Source: Alteromonas_F sp964429915 (GTDB taxonomy: Bacteria; Pseudomonadota; Gammaproteobacteria; Enterobacterales; Alteromonadaceae). From it: a stretch of 64,000 nucleotides of DNA. Positions 33,919-43,466 of this stretch are shown here, one piece after another. The notes beneath the pieces are model-generated. The model had not been told where the DNA came from. It did not search any database and worked only from the letters and a program-made list of their open reading frames with translations. Every line of letters begins with the position of its first letter. The stretch's first letter is position 1. The stretch lies in assembly GCA_964429915.1 (NCBI GenBank), contig CAYSDZ010000009.1:40573-104572 (forward strand), read 5' to 3'. The position numbers and the translations under genes were made by a program.

Positions 33919-36774
33919 TTATTCAGCCAAGGTTATTACCTCAACCTTATACCCCAAGGCTTCAAATTGGGGCTGTAAAGTTGCAGCATCTCCCACAACC
34001 AGCTTTGCCATCGTATCGATATCTAGGTGTTTGTTAGCCAATGCATTAAACTCTGTGAGGCTAGTATTTTGAATAATTTTAGCCTGTTTGTCTGTGAAAT
34101 CTGGCGGTAGATCGTAAGCAAGAATATTACCCAAGAAGCGGAGCTTTTGGTCTGGCGTTTCGTAGCTTCGTGCATCGCGCTGACCCACTGCATTGCGCAT
34201 AAACGCAAGCTCGTCTTCGGTCATTCCTTTTTGATGGTACGCTCTTAACTCTTTTTCAAATTCAATAAACGATTTGTCGGTTACATCCGCTCTCACGCTC
34301 GCACCAGTTCGGTACTCGCCATTGTATTTACTGCCATTGAAGCCGCCACCAGCGCCGTAGGTATAACCTTTATCTTCACGTAAGTTAAGATTAATACGGC
34401 TATTGAACGCGCCGCCCAAGTTGAAATTCATCAAGCCAGCCTTGAAAAATTCGCCAGTAAAATCGCGTGCGACACTCGGTTTACCAATACGAATCACCGA
34501 CTGTGCGGCTCGATCTTTGTTAACCAAATAAACTGTTTTAGGGTCGTAAGCAACAGGTTTAAACTCACGGTTGAACGCCTTTCCTTTACCAGTCCATGCA
34601 GTCAACGTCGCCAACGACTGCGTCACCTGTGACTGAGGCAAGTCGCTTACCACAATCAACTCCGCGCCCTGTGGTTTTATATAATCGCTATAAAAAGCGT
34701 TGACATCGGCTTGGGTTAAAGCGCTGACGGTCTCAACGGTCCCAGAATTGGGAAAGCCTGCAATTGACTCACCATACATGAGTTTTCCCCACGCTTCACT
34801 TGCTAGGCTGTTCGCGTTTTTACGCGCATTCTGAATGCCTTGAATGGTTTGTGATTGCAAGCGCTTAAAATCTAACTCATTAAACGCAGGCTGTAGGAGT
34901 TTTTCTTCCACTAAAGCTAGAGTGGCATCGAGGTTTTTGCTCAATGAACTCACGAAAACATTAATCGTCTCGTCTTGAGCGGAAATATTAACTCGACTTC
35001 CTAACTTTTGTAACTCAAGACTCATCGCCTCGTTTGAACGCACCTCGGTTGATTCGTTTAGCAATGAAGCAGTGAGATTGGCTATGCCAGCTTTTTGTAT
35101 CGGCTCGGCAAAATGTCCCCCTTGAATTTTAAGCAGAATGCTAGTGGTAGGCGTTTCTTTGCTTTGCGCACCAAGCACTTCAATGCCATTACTCAACTCT
35201 GTTTTCCAATAGTCAGGTACAGAAACCAAAGGATTCGCACCTGCAACGGGTTGTTTGCTTCGATCAAAGCTATCCGTTGCTCTACGCGTTTTGAGATCAG
35301 ACGCTTTGACTACCTCTCGCTCAGGAATGGTGCGCGCTTGAATAGTAAAATTGTCTGCCTTTGCAACCATTTCAGGTTTGCCATTTGGCACAACACTCAC
35401 AATCACTGAATGCTTTCCTTTGAGGTATTGGTTATAAACCCGTACGACATCATCTTTAGTGACATCATTGTAGCGCCGTATATTTTCACCAATGTAATTT
35501 GGATTGTCGGTAAAGGTCTCGAAAAAAGCTAATTGACTGACCTTACCCGATACCGACTGCAATCCGAAAATCGCTCTCGATTCAATCTCCGCTTTTACTT
35601 TAACCAAATCGTCGTCTTCAACGCCGCGCTGTTCAAATTCATCAAATGAAGCGCGAATTGCTTTTTCTAAATCTGTCAACGATTTACCAGCAGCGGGGTT
35701 GGGTAGCGCAAGCATAGAAAACACACAGGCCAGTTCTTGGCAGCGATGATTAACTTGCGACTGTACTGCTAATCCATTTCTCACTAAATTTTTATACAAA
35801 ATAGAGGTTTTGCCGCCCCCTAAAATCTCAGCTAGCACATCTAAAGGCGCTTCGTCAGGATGACGTGCATGCACGGTTGGGAAAGCCATGTATACCAAAG
35901 GTAAATTGATATTGTCTTCAAATGAAACATACCTGTCTTCAGCAAGCATGAGCTCAGATTTCGGCGCGTTAACCACTTCAGGTCCTCTGGGGATAGCGCC
36001 AAAATATTTCTCAACCAATGCCAGTGTCTGTTCAGGATTAACTGCTCCGCCTATCGTTAGTGTGGCATTGTTTGGACCGTACCAACGTAGAAAAAACTTT
36101 TTCAAATCGTTGACGTCAACTCGGTTCAAATCTTCTGTGTATCCAATCACAGGCCATGAGTACGGATGACCCTCTGGGTATAAAGCAGCACCTAGCGTTT
36201 CCCCTAAACGACCATAAGGCTGATTATCTACGCGCTGGCCTCGCTCGTTTTTCACCGTCTCGCGTTGTACTTCGAATTTTTCTTGAGTAACGGCATCTAA
36301 TAAGAAACCCATGCGATCGGCTTCTAGCCACAACATTTTTTCTAGCTGATTGACGGGTACGGTTTGAAAATAATTCGTACGATCTGAGTTAGTAGTCCCA
36401 TTGAGGGTTCCACCTGATTCAGAGACGATTTTAAAGTGTTCTTCGTCAGCCACATGCTCTGAGCCCTGAAACATCATGTGTTCAAAAAAGTGAGCAAAGC
36501 CAGAGTTTCCCACCTGTTCGCGTGCTGAGCCGACGTGATAGGTGACATCAACATGAGCTAAGGGATCGGATTGATCTTCATGGATGATGACTGTTAAGCC
36601 ATTCGCTAGCTCGTACTTTTTATACGGAATAACAATCTCATCGCCTTGACGTGTTACTTCCTGGGCTAAACGCACTCCGTCGGGCAGTGCTGAGACCGTA
36701 TTCACTTGTTCAGAGTCGTTGTTCTGGCAAGCAGCCAAAAAGGCAACGGCCCCTATCGCAATAAACTTTTTCAA
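33919..36774 (-). CDS. M16 (pitrilysin) family zinc metallopeptidase lipoprotein
   Basis: 951 residues. Lipoprotein signal with lipobox LAAC (Cys16), so it is membrane-anchored in the periplasm. Two M16 modules: the N-terminal one has the inverted zinc motif HFFEH (about residues 95-99) and a downstream Glu in ETVKNERGQRVDN; the C-terminal one (about 540-940) is the inactive partner. Enzymes of this type degrade short peptides. Stands alone with its own terminator at 33869-33902. A closely matching substrate is not known. Confidence 0.93.
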   Translation of the reverse strand: MKKFIAIGAVAFLAACQNNDSEQVNTVSALPDGVRLAQEVTRQGDEIVIPYKKYELANGLTVIIHEDQSDPLAHVDVTYHVGSAREQVGNSGFAHFFEHMMFQGSEHVADEEHFKIVSESGGTLNGTTNSDRTNYFQTVPVNQLEKMLWLEADRMGFLLDAVTQEKFEVQRETVKNERGQRVDNQPYGRLGETLGAALYPEGHPYSWPVIGYTEDLNRVDVNDLKKFFLRWYGPNNATLTIGGAVNPEQTLALVEKYFGAIPRGPEVVNAPKSELMLAEDRYVSFEDNINLPLVYMAFPTVHARHPDEAPLDVLAEILGGGKTSILYKNLVRNGLAVQSQVNHRCQELACVFSMLALPNPAAGKSLTDLEKAIRASFDEFEQRGVEDDDLVKVKAEIESRAIFGLQSVSGKVSQLAFFETFTDNPNYIGENIRRYNDVTKDDVVRVYNQYLKGKHSVIVSVVPNGKPEMVAKADNFTIQARTIPEREVVKASDLKTRRATDSFDRSKQPVAGANPLVSVPDYWKTELSNGIEVLGAQSKETPTTSILLKIQGGHFAEPIQKAGIANLTASLLNESTEVRSNEAMSLELQKLGSRVNISAQDETINVFVSSLSKNLDATLALVEEKLLQPAFNELDFKRLQSQTIQGIQNARKNANSLASEAWGKLMYGESIAGFPNSGTVETVSALTQADVNAFYSDYIKPQGAELIVVSDLPQSQVTQSLATLTAWTGKGKAFNREFKPVAYDPKTVYLVNKDRAAQSVIRIGKPSVARDFTGEFFKAGLMNFNLGGAFNSRINLNLREDKGYTYGAGGGFNGSKYNGEYRTGASVRADVTDKSFIEFEKELRAYHQKGMTEDELAFMRNAVGQRDARSYETPDQKLRFLGNILAYDLPPDFTDKQAKIIQNTSLTEFNALANKHLDIDTMAKLVVGDAATLQPQFEALGYKVEVITLAE

Positions 36775-36935
36775 TACAAATTCCTTACACCAATAATCTT
36801 GTAAATATGTTCTAAAAAATAACTTAGTAGCCTAACGCAAGACCGTTTGAAGATATAGGCATCTGTTCGCTTAAAAATGTAAGAAAGCGTAACAGTTATC
36901 ACATTCTGATATGAGTACGCCTTGCAATAAGGTGT

Positions 36936-37751
36936 CTATCGACTCATATACTCTTCCCAAAGGCATAACGTAAGATAAGTTCGAAAGGGGGCCGCTTTTT
37001 CGGGTGTAATCGTACTGGTCTCAAGCTGTTTTCTAATGGCAAGGTCGCCAGGCATCCAAACATCTCTGTCACAGGTTCCTCTCATCAGTATGTACTGGGT
37101 TGTCCACGGTCCGATGCCTTTAATTGACAACAGTCCTTTGATTTGACGACTTTTTACTGAATTAACATGATCTGGCGAACGCATGTAAGCAACATAGGAT
37201 TTGAGGGTTTGTTTTTTCGATTGAGGCATGCCGAGCATATCAATCATTTCATCGCTAATCTGCTGTGCTTGAGGAAAGCCATAAATAGCATTTGCGCTTC
37301 GAGCATTAGCAACGAGTTTGTTCGTTAAGTTTATTGCAGCAGGCACGCTAATAAGCTGACCTAAAATGGCTCGGCAACCCACTTCAAAGATATCCCATAC
37401 ACCGGGTATGCGGATCCCTTTCACTTCATCACTTATCGCAAGACCAGACTCCTTTAAGCAAGGCTCTATTTTCTCCCAAGGCGCTTCTGTATCAAGCACT
37501 CTTTTCACTTGCTGAATAATCCAAGCGCTGTCACAAGGTGAGTGACCTTCGATACTCACTTCAAACGCGCTTGTTTGTTCGTAATAGTGCGCCTGTACTT
37601 TTATTTTTCGGTCTTGTAAAACAAAATAACGCTCGTATACATTGCCATCGACATGTTCGATTCCTTCGATGCTTCGCGCAGCTAAAAACCGAGACAAAGC
37701 ACACCAGTGATAAGGCGGTTTAAAAGGAATAGTGAAAGATTCGGTCAACAC
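36936..37751 (-). CDS. alkA: DNA-3-methyladenine glycosylase II (AlkA-like)
   Basis: 271 residues. The N-terminal half has the AlkA-type beta fold, then a helix-hairpin-helix in LLSIKGIGPWTTQYILMRG (about 208-226) and the catalytic Asp in WMPGDLAIRK (about 237). The Trp-rich active-site pocket residues fit AlkA. It removes alkylated purines in base-excision repair. It begins 2 bp after the yhhQ stop, implying co-transcription with the transporter gene. Confidence 0.9.
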   Translation of the reverse strand: MLTESFTIPFKPPYHWCALSRFLAARSIEGIEHVDGNVYERYFVLQDRKIKVQAHYYEQTSAFEVSIEGHSPCDSAWIIQQVKRVLDTEAPWEKIEPCLKESGLAISDEVKGIRIPGVWDIFEVGCRAILGQLISVPAAINLTNKLVANARSANAIYGFPQAQQISDEMIDMLGMPQSKKQTLKSYVAYMRSPDHVNSVKSRQIKGLLSIKGIGPWTTQYILMRGTCDRDVWMPGDLAIRKQLETSTITPEKAAPFRTYLTLCLWEEYMSR

Positions 37752-37753
37752 AC

Positions 37754-38500
37754 TCAGTATCGGATTGAAAAAGGCGTAAACGCTGTGTCGTTGTCAAACA
37801 CATCAACTTGCTCGGCCTGTTTAAGTTTTGCTACCACTTTATAGGTAATCGGCGTAAGAAGAATTTCCCAGACTACTTTTAAAATATAGTTAGTTATCAT
37901 TACGGTAAGGATCAGCTCAGTTGACCAGACACCAAGAAATGCAAGCGGATAAAAAATAAGCGTGTCAACACCTTGTCCAAGAACAGTAGAGCCAATGGTA
38001 CGTTGATACAACGCCTTACCTTGACTCAACACCTTCATTTTTGCCATTACAAACGCATTAACCATCTCACCGGCGAATATCGCTACCACTGAAGCAATAA
38101 CAATACGTGGCGCTTGTCCAAAATTCATCGCAAACACCGATTGCATGTCCGTATTGCCCACTGAGACGTTCCAGCTGTCTGCGGGTGGAATTGCAGTGAT
38201 AAACGCAGCCATTGCGGCAGCAAACGCCGCGGAAGCAAAACCAGCCCAAATCACACGTCGTGCTCTTGCATAACCATACACTTCCGTTAGCACATCGCCC
38301 AACACGTATGAAAGCGGAAAAAACAACACGCCGGCACCGAAACTAAAGCCAGCGATTGTCGCAACTTTTCCAGCCCCAATAATGTTAGAGCAAACAATAA
38401 TGACGCAGGTGGCCACCATCACTAGATCAAAGTACTTGAATCTATGAGCATGCAGTGATGATGTATCGTCTATTTTATTCAGTGATTTGCTTTGTTTCAT
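37754..38500 (-). CDS. yhhQ: Queuosine precursor transporter (YhhQ family)
   Basis: 248 residues with about six membrane helices. The motif LSYVLGDVLTEVYGYARARR and the helical core (IIVCSNIIGAG, FFPLSYV) identify the VUT/COG1738 family, which imports preQ0/preQ1 for queuosine in tRNA. The start lies 2 bp before alkA's upstream neighbour in the operon; a first helix at about 25-45 is preceded by a polar N-terminus. Upstream is the JmjC-like gene on the same strand, 23 bp away. Confidence 0.9.
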   Translation of the reverse strand: MKQSKSLNKIDDTSSLHAHRFKYFDLVMVATCVIIVCSNIIGAGKVATIAGFSFGAGVLFFPLSYVLGDVLTEVYGYARARRVIWAGFASAAFAAAMAAFITAIPPADSWNVSVGNTDMQSVFAMNFGQAPRIVIASVVAIFAGEMVNAFVMAKMKVLSQGKALYQRTIGSTVLGQGVDTLIFYPLAFLGVWSTELILTVMITNYILKVVWEILLTPITYKVVAKLKQAEQVDVFDNDTAFTPFSIRY

Positions 38501-38523
38501 CGTGAATGACCAAAAGATAGATA

Positions 38524-39411
38524 TCAGGCAATATCTTTATCGCTTAGCTTTGTCAATTTTGTTATCAATTTTTGTGCTCGCTCTTTCGCCCATTGGTGTT
38601 TAAAACTCATCCAACTTTCACCGGCTGCTTTGCGAGCAATATTTTCGACGGCTGGCATAATACCCATATTATAAATTGCCTTTACACGTTCACTCCATGT
38701 ACTGGCAATGGCACGCTGACTCAAGCCAAAGCCTGTTGAAAGATAACGAAGCTGATGCCACCAACCAGAAGGAATATAAAGCGTATCGCCATGTTCAAGC
38801 GTAGTGGAAAAGCCCTGTGCGTATTTCAAGGCAGGATATTTGTCAAAATCAGGACTTTCTGCGTCTAAATCCATGAAGCTTCTTACTGAGAAAGGAATTT
38901 GGTATAACGCAGTGCTGTGCTCTTTAGAAAACAATACCGCACGTTTTTCACCAACAAACTGAGTGTGAAAAACATGTCCCATGTCTAAATCATAATGTAG
39001 AAATACAAACGCATTTTGTGAGCCGAAAAACAACGTGGGATATGAGTCTACAAAACCATTTACCACGCTAGGCGTAGCAAAATCTTTTTCCAAATCAGGG
39101 TTTAGTTTTAGTGCATTTAATAAAAAAACGCGTAAGTCGGTAGGGCCTTGTTCAAGCAAGTCGATATAGTCGCTAAAACGCATTTGCGTTGTGGGAGCAT
39201 TAAAGCTACTTTTCGGGTCGAAATCACCAGTTCGATATAGAGGAATAACTTTGTCACCAATCATTTCCCGCATGTAATCAAAGTTCCATTTTGAATAGGC
39301 AGGCCATGATTCACTCATTTTAGAAAAAACAACGGGACGACGGTTAAAATAATGCTGTTGAAATTCCTCAGCACTTATATTTTCAACTTTATCGATAGGT
39401 GTTAGTTTCAT
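38524..39411 (-). CDS. Cupin-8/JmjC-type 2-oxoglutarate dioxygenase-like protein
   Basis: About 295 residues from the ATG at complement 39409-39411 (MKLTPIDKVENISAEEF); GGGAG lies 11 bp upstream. A longer frame from 39447 exists. Beta-helix cupin core with the iron-binding His-x-Asp in HYDLD (about 139-141) and a second His in WWHQLRY (about 217), plus FVGEKRAVLFSKEH and DTLYIPSGW strands. Such proteins hydroxylate protein side chains. No partner is known. Next to yhhQ on the same strand. Confidence 0.82.
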   Translation of the reverse strand: MKLTPIDKVENISAEEFQQHYFNRRPVVFSKMSESWPAYSKWNFDYMREMIGDKVIPLYRTGDFDPKSSFNAPTTQMRFSDYIDLLEQGPTDLRVFLLNALKLNPDLEKDFATPSVVNGFVDSYPTLFFGSQNAFVFLHYDLDMGHVFHTQFVGEKRAVLFSKEHSTALYQIPFSVRSFMDLDAESPDFDKYPALKYAQGFSTTLEHGDTLYIPSGWWHQLRYLSTGFGLSQRAIASTWSERVKAIYNMGIMPAVENIARKAAGESWMSFKHQWAKERAQKLITKLTKLSDKDIA

Positions 39412-39530
39412 ACTTGATTTTGCTCCCTCTAGCGACAATCTTCGCACGTATCCGATTGTATCAGTTTATAGCGTGAGGATCATACGACCAATCACATAAC
39501 TTGGGTCATCGAATGACACGCGTGAAAAAG

Positions 39531-41426
39531 CTACTCGCCCCGTAAAACATAAATTTCACCTTCATGCATCCCTTGAATGGTGAGTTTTTGTTTAGATAAA
39601 GAGTGCAAATAATCTAAGTGTTCTTGCTGAATCAATTGACCGGGCACCAATAACGGGATACCCGGTGGATAAGGCGTAATAAGTGCAGCGGCAACCCGAC
39701 CCACCGTGTCAGACAAGGCCACCAACTCTCTTTGTCCAAAAAATGCCGTCGAAGGTAGCGTAGTTAAGTGAAGAGGGGGGATACGGTGAGGTAATGGTTG
39801 TTGAGTTTTTCGTTTTTGCAGACTCACCGTGCCTTCATCAAGCTTATTAAGTGCGTTAAATAAGCGAACGATTTTCGCTTTCATACCACCCAAAGTAAGC
39901 AGTACAAGTAAAGTACTGTGAGTGAATTTTTCAATTTCAAGCCCTACCTCATCCATTAAGTATCGATGTATTTCCTGATTGGAATAATTCAGTTCAGACA
40001 TGTCTATGAGTATTTTTAATGGGTCGTGCCCCATATTATCGGCATTGAAATGACTGAAGGCTTTCGCAAAATCAGCCTTTTCAAGAATTTTAATTCTTTT
40101 AAAGCGCTTGGCTTGCTCCCTTAGCTCGCTAACATGAGCCAACAGATTATTAAGAATTTTATAGCCTTCCATTTCTAGTTGTTTGCTACAAACATCTAAA
40201 GATGCGATAAGCTGATATTTGGGTGACGTACTGGTATGAATGGCATAAATTTCTTTGAAAAAGTCGATATCAAAATCAGGATCATTAACGTGTATGTATG
40301 AGGCTTGAGAAAAGGCAGACACCACTTTATGGGCAGAGTGGGTAACATAATCAGCGCCTGCATTGATCGCTGAATAGTCTCTAAAACTCGGGTGGAACAT
40401 CGAGTATGCAAACCACGCTTCGTCAATAAACACTTTCATGCCATGCTTATGTCCTAACTCAACCACTTGCTTGAGATCGGTTAATAAACCGTCGTAAGTA
40501 CAGCCAGTTAGCACAATTAATTTTGCGTCTTGGTTTTCAGTGATCTTCTGCTCAAGTTGAGTTAAGGATGGCGGCGAAAAGATGCCATATTGCTGATCCA
40601 AAATACTGTCGAGGTAAACGGGCATAGCCCTAGCCTGAACCATTCCGTAGTGAACCGACTTGTGGCAATTTCTATCCACTATCACTTTATCACCTTCTCG
40701 CAAAAGCGTTTGCAAGATAATTTTGTTTGAAGTGGATGAACCGTTAGTCACGAAAAAAGTGTGCATGACCTCAAAGGTTTTTGCTGCACTTTCCTGAGCT
40801 TTGCCAATCGCATGGGTACTGTCAGTCAGCGAACCCAATGAATCAACGCTAACAGACAAGTCGCTTACGAACACATTTCGTCCAAAAAACCGATAGAAAT
40901 CGTTGATATAAGGAGAATTTCTAAAACTAGCTCCACCACTGTGTCCGGGTGTATGCCAAGAGTCGTTAGACTCAACGGCGTACTTTTTATAGGCCGCCCA
41001 GAAAGGTGTCTCGGCTCTATCGTCAAAATCATTCAGGAGATAGCCAACAATCGATTCGGGATCTGAGGTAAGCTCTTCCTGATAGAAAAATGCTTCAATT
41101 TGGTTAGACTCTGAGACTATTTCCAAGCCTTTATCTGAATCGTCTATCACGTACACGGGAAGCTCATGCCGAATGGCTTTAATTTGATTAATCAGTACCG
41201 TAGTCTTTGCCTTACCCGTTACGATGCTCGACCCAATAAGCACGGCTTGCACATCGCCATCATCAGTTATCTTAGATTCCATTTCTGCGGCTGAATGAGC
41301 GCACAGTACCTCAATAAGAACGTCTGTTCTTTCAAAAGAAAACACACTTTTTCGCAAGTTTTCTACGGTATGAAGTAATTGTGTTTCGTTGGCATCGACA
41401 ACGAGTATTTTAAACAGTGGCGTCAT
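39531..41426 (-). CDS. Orn/Lys/Arg decarboxylase, PLP-dependent
   Basis: 631 residues. The N-terminal wing domain (about 1-125) is receiver-like (ILVVDANETQLLHTVENLRK), followed by a fold-type I PLP domain. The PLP Lys is in HSAHKVVSAF (about 367), with FVTNGSSTSNK, TGCTYDGLLTD and FIDEAWFAYSMFHPSF around the cofactor pocket, and the C-terminal ITPYPPGIPLLVPGQ. It decarboxylates a basic amino acid, but which (Orn, Lys or Arg) cannot be told. It follows the TonB receptor by 32 bp on the same strand, so the two may be transcribed together. Confidence 0.88.
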   Translation of the reverse strand: MTPLFKILVVDANETQLLHTVENLRKSVFSFERTDVLIEVLCAHSAAEMESKITDDGDVQAVLIGSSIVTGKAKTTVLINQIKAIRHELPVYVIDDSDKGLEIVSESNQIEAFFYQEELTSDPESIVGYLLNDFDDRAETPFWAAYKKYAVESNDSWHTPGHSGGASFRNSPYINDFYRFFGRNVFVSDLSVSVDSLGSLTDSTHAIGKAQESAAKTFEVMHTFFVTNGSSTSNKIILQTLLREGDKVIVDRNCHKSVHYGMVQARAMPVYLDSILDQQYGIFSPPSLTQLEQKITENQDAKLIVLTGCTYDGLLTDLKQVVELGHKHGMKVFIDEAWFAYSMFHPSFRDYSAINAGADYVTHSAHKVVSAFSQASYIHVNDPDFDIDFFKEIYAIHTSTSPKYQLIASLDVCSKQLEMEGYKILNNLLAHVSELREQAKRFKRIKILEKADFAKAFSHFNADNMGHDPLKILIDMSELNYSNQEIHRYLMDEVGLEIEKFTHSTLLVLLTLGGMKAKIVRLFNALNKLDEGTVSLQKRKTQQPLPHRIPPLHLTTLPSTAFFGQRELVALSDTVGRVAAALITPYPPGIPLLVPGQLIQQEHLDYLHSLSKQKLTIQGMHEGEIYVLRGE

Positions 41427-41458
41427 TAGTGATGCTTACCTACTCGAAATATTCTTAT

Positions 41459-43369
41459 TTAAAACTGGTATGTTACGCTTATTTGACCATCTCGTCCTCG
41501 CGCAAGAGGCGATAAGTCGTCGGTACTGACTGAGTATAGCCTATCAAACAAGTTGTTGATCTGCGTACTTACCGTAATCTGGTTGTTTAGATAAAAGGTG
41601 GCACCCAATTTCATAAATAGGGTTGAAGGCAAGGCGAGTTCGCTAGGCCCAGGTTTATCAAAAGCCTGTCGATAAGATACCCCGATCCAACTATCGAATT
41701 TCTGAGCTTGATAGGTAATGTTTACATCATGTTGGTGAGGGCTGATATCGTTGATAGCAATTCCTGTATCATCTTCTCCCCACAACCATTGCCCACTGAG
41801 TCTCACTTTTATTCGGCCAGTGGGTGACCAATTCAATAAGTAGTTTATTGCCTCAATCTGAGCATTGCCTAAATTAACGTATTGCTGAAGCTCATTGCTG
41901 ATATTAATGCGCTCTATGTAATTGTCTATCCACTGACGCGAAGCGCTCACTCCGAATTCCAATAAAGAGCTTTGATAATCCACATCGATTTGTAGGTTTC
42001 TCCCTCGCTCCGTTTCTAGTAAGGGATCTCCCAAAGTTACCCCTCTTGGTGTGCTTCCATTAAAATATCGCTCTGTAAGCACCGGCACTCTGAACGCACT
42101 GCTAGTATAGAGAGACGTGGACCAGTTTTCGTTAAACTGATACCGAGCAGCCAAAAAAGCACTCAAGTTGGTATCCGCATTGTCGTCAGTAGTATTTGCT
42201 TGAGTATTTGCTTGATTGCTTTGTTCGATGTACTCAGTACGAAAACCACCGGAAACGTTGATATTCTGCCACTCTCTATTCGCGTCAATAGTAAATGAAT
42301 AGGCTTTTTGTTCTGCGGCTAAATTGCGGCGGTTGAATGTTTGCTCTCCTTGGTTATTGAACTCTTGTTCTTGGGCCTCAACCTTGCTTCTAGCATCAAG
42401 GGCCGCTTTCCAGCTAATCGTCCATTGTTGTACTTGGCTTTGCTCTCCTGCGCTTACTCCCCAACTTAAGCCTGAGTTACTTAAATCGTTAAATCGTCTT
42501 TCTGGTCTTAATACATCTGTATCTAATGAGAAACGATGTGCGTACACAGTCGTGTTAAACCAATTAAGCGTAAACTTGGTTAACCAGTGGTCATTTGAAG
42601 GGTATTCGGTGATCCGCTCACTAGGTAAATCACTGCTTGCTTTACCAATATTATTGGCGGTTGAATATAAGAATAACGCTTCTTTAATTATTGAGTCAAT
42701 TGATGTGTACTTCGCCCACCCGACTGATTGCTCAAACCCATCTAATAAAAGCTGATTATTCGCGCTTTCACTATTATTGCCGTGCCGATAACTGACCCCC
42801 CAATTAACATTAAAACCTTTGTTTTGTTGGCCACCGATCCCCGACAACTCTCGGTAATCCTGCTGCACGCCATATGAACTAGCGATGCGAGTATCAAATG
42901 ACGACGCTAGTCGTAAATCGATGCCTCCACCTAGGGCTCCGCTGCCTAGCTGTGTAGATGCTGCACCAGGAAGTACGTATGAGCGCCCTAATAGACCCGG
43001 TGCAACGAACTCGGCTGCATTGCCCGCTCTGCGTTCAGAATGAATCGGCACACCTTCTACCAAGGTTTGAATGCGCCAACGTGAAAGACCACGAATACTC
43101 AACGTTTGTAGCAAGCCGCCTTGACCATTAAATGTCACTTCTGGCGCTTGAGTTAAAGCGTCAGCGGCACTACCAAATTGACTAAGTGGATCTAAATCAA
43201 TTGCACTAAGCGGTAAGGAGTCGGCCAGATGGTATGCGTAATCCGGTTTAGTGCCGTGTACGACCACTCGTTCATGGCTTGTTTCACTTGCTAAGCTGCA
43301 TTGGCTATAAATGAAAAAACAAAAAACAACAACAAATAAAACTGAATATGAGGTGTTACGAACTACCAT
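41459..43369 (-). CDS. TonB-dependent outer-membrane receptor
   Basis: 636 residues with a signal peptide (core VLFVVVFCFFIYSQ). The plug has LSIRGLSRWRIQTLVEGVPI, and the rest is an amphipathic beta-barrel ending in the typical C-terminal aromatic VTYQF. It is on the short side, like receptors for siderophores or cobalamin. TonB-box-like ERVVVHG follows the signal peptide. The substrate is unknown; no regulator or uptake system is adjacent, though the decarboxylase gene follows it. Confidence 0.87.
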   Translation of the reverse strand: MVVRNTSYSVLFVVVFCFFIYSQCSLASETSHERVVVHGTKPDYAYHLADSLPLSAIDLDPLSQFGSAADALTQAPEVTFNGQGGLLQTLSIRGLSRWRIQTLVEGVPIHSERRAGNAAEFVAPGLLGRSYVLPGAASTQLGSGALGGGIDLRLASSFDTRIASSYGVQQDYRELSGIGGQQNKGFNVNWGVSYRHGNNSESANNQLLLDGFEQSVGWAKYTSIDSIIKEALFLYSTANNIGKASSDLPSERITEYPSNDHWLTKFTLNWFNTTVYAHRFSLDTDVLRPERRFNDLSNSGLSWGVSAGEQSQVQQWTISWKAALDARSKVEAQEQEFNNQGEQTFNRRNLAAEQKAYSFTIDANREWQNINVSGGFRTEYIEQSNQANTQANTTDDNADTNLSAFLAARYQFNENWSTSLYTSSAFRVPVLTERYFNGSTPRGVTLGDPLLETERGRNLQIDVDYQSSLLEFGVSASRQWIDNYIERINISNELQQYVNLGNAQIEAINYLLNWSPTGRIKVRLSGQWLWGEDDTGIAINDISPHQHDVNITYQAQKFDSWIGVSYRQAFDKPGPSELALPSTLFMKLGATFYLNNQITVSTQINNLFDRLYSVSTDDLSPLARGRDGQISVTYQF

Positions 43370-43408
43370 ACGACGACTTGTACTTACTTTTATTAAGATA
43401 ACAACGAT

Positions 43409-43443
43409 AAAAAACCACTGCGTATGTTGCTATACGCAGTGGT
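43409..43443 (-). terminator. Strong terminator of the propeller-protein gene
   Basis: ACCACTGCGTAT (43414-43425) and ATACGCAGTGGT (43432-43443) form a perfect 12-bp stem with a 6-nt loop; TTTTTT follows on the minus strand. It lies 24 bp past the stop at 43467 and separates that gene from the TonB receptor. Confidence 0.95.
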
Positions 43444-43466
43444 GAATGACACGAATTAGCTAAGTT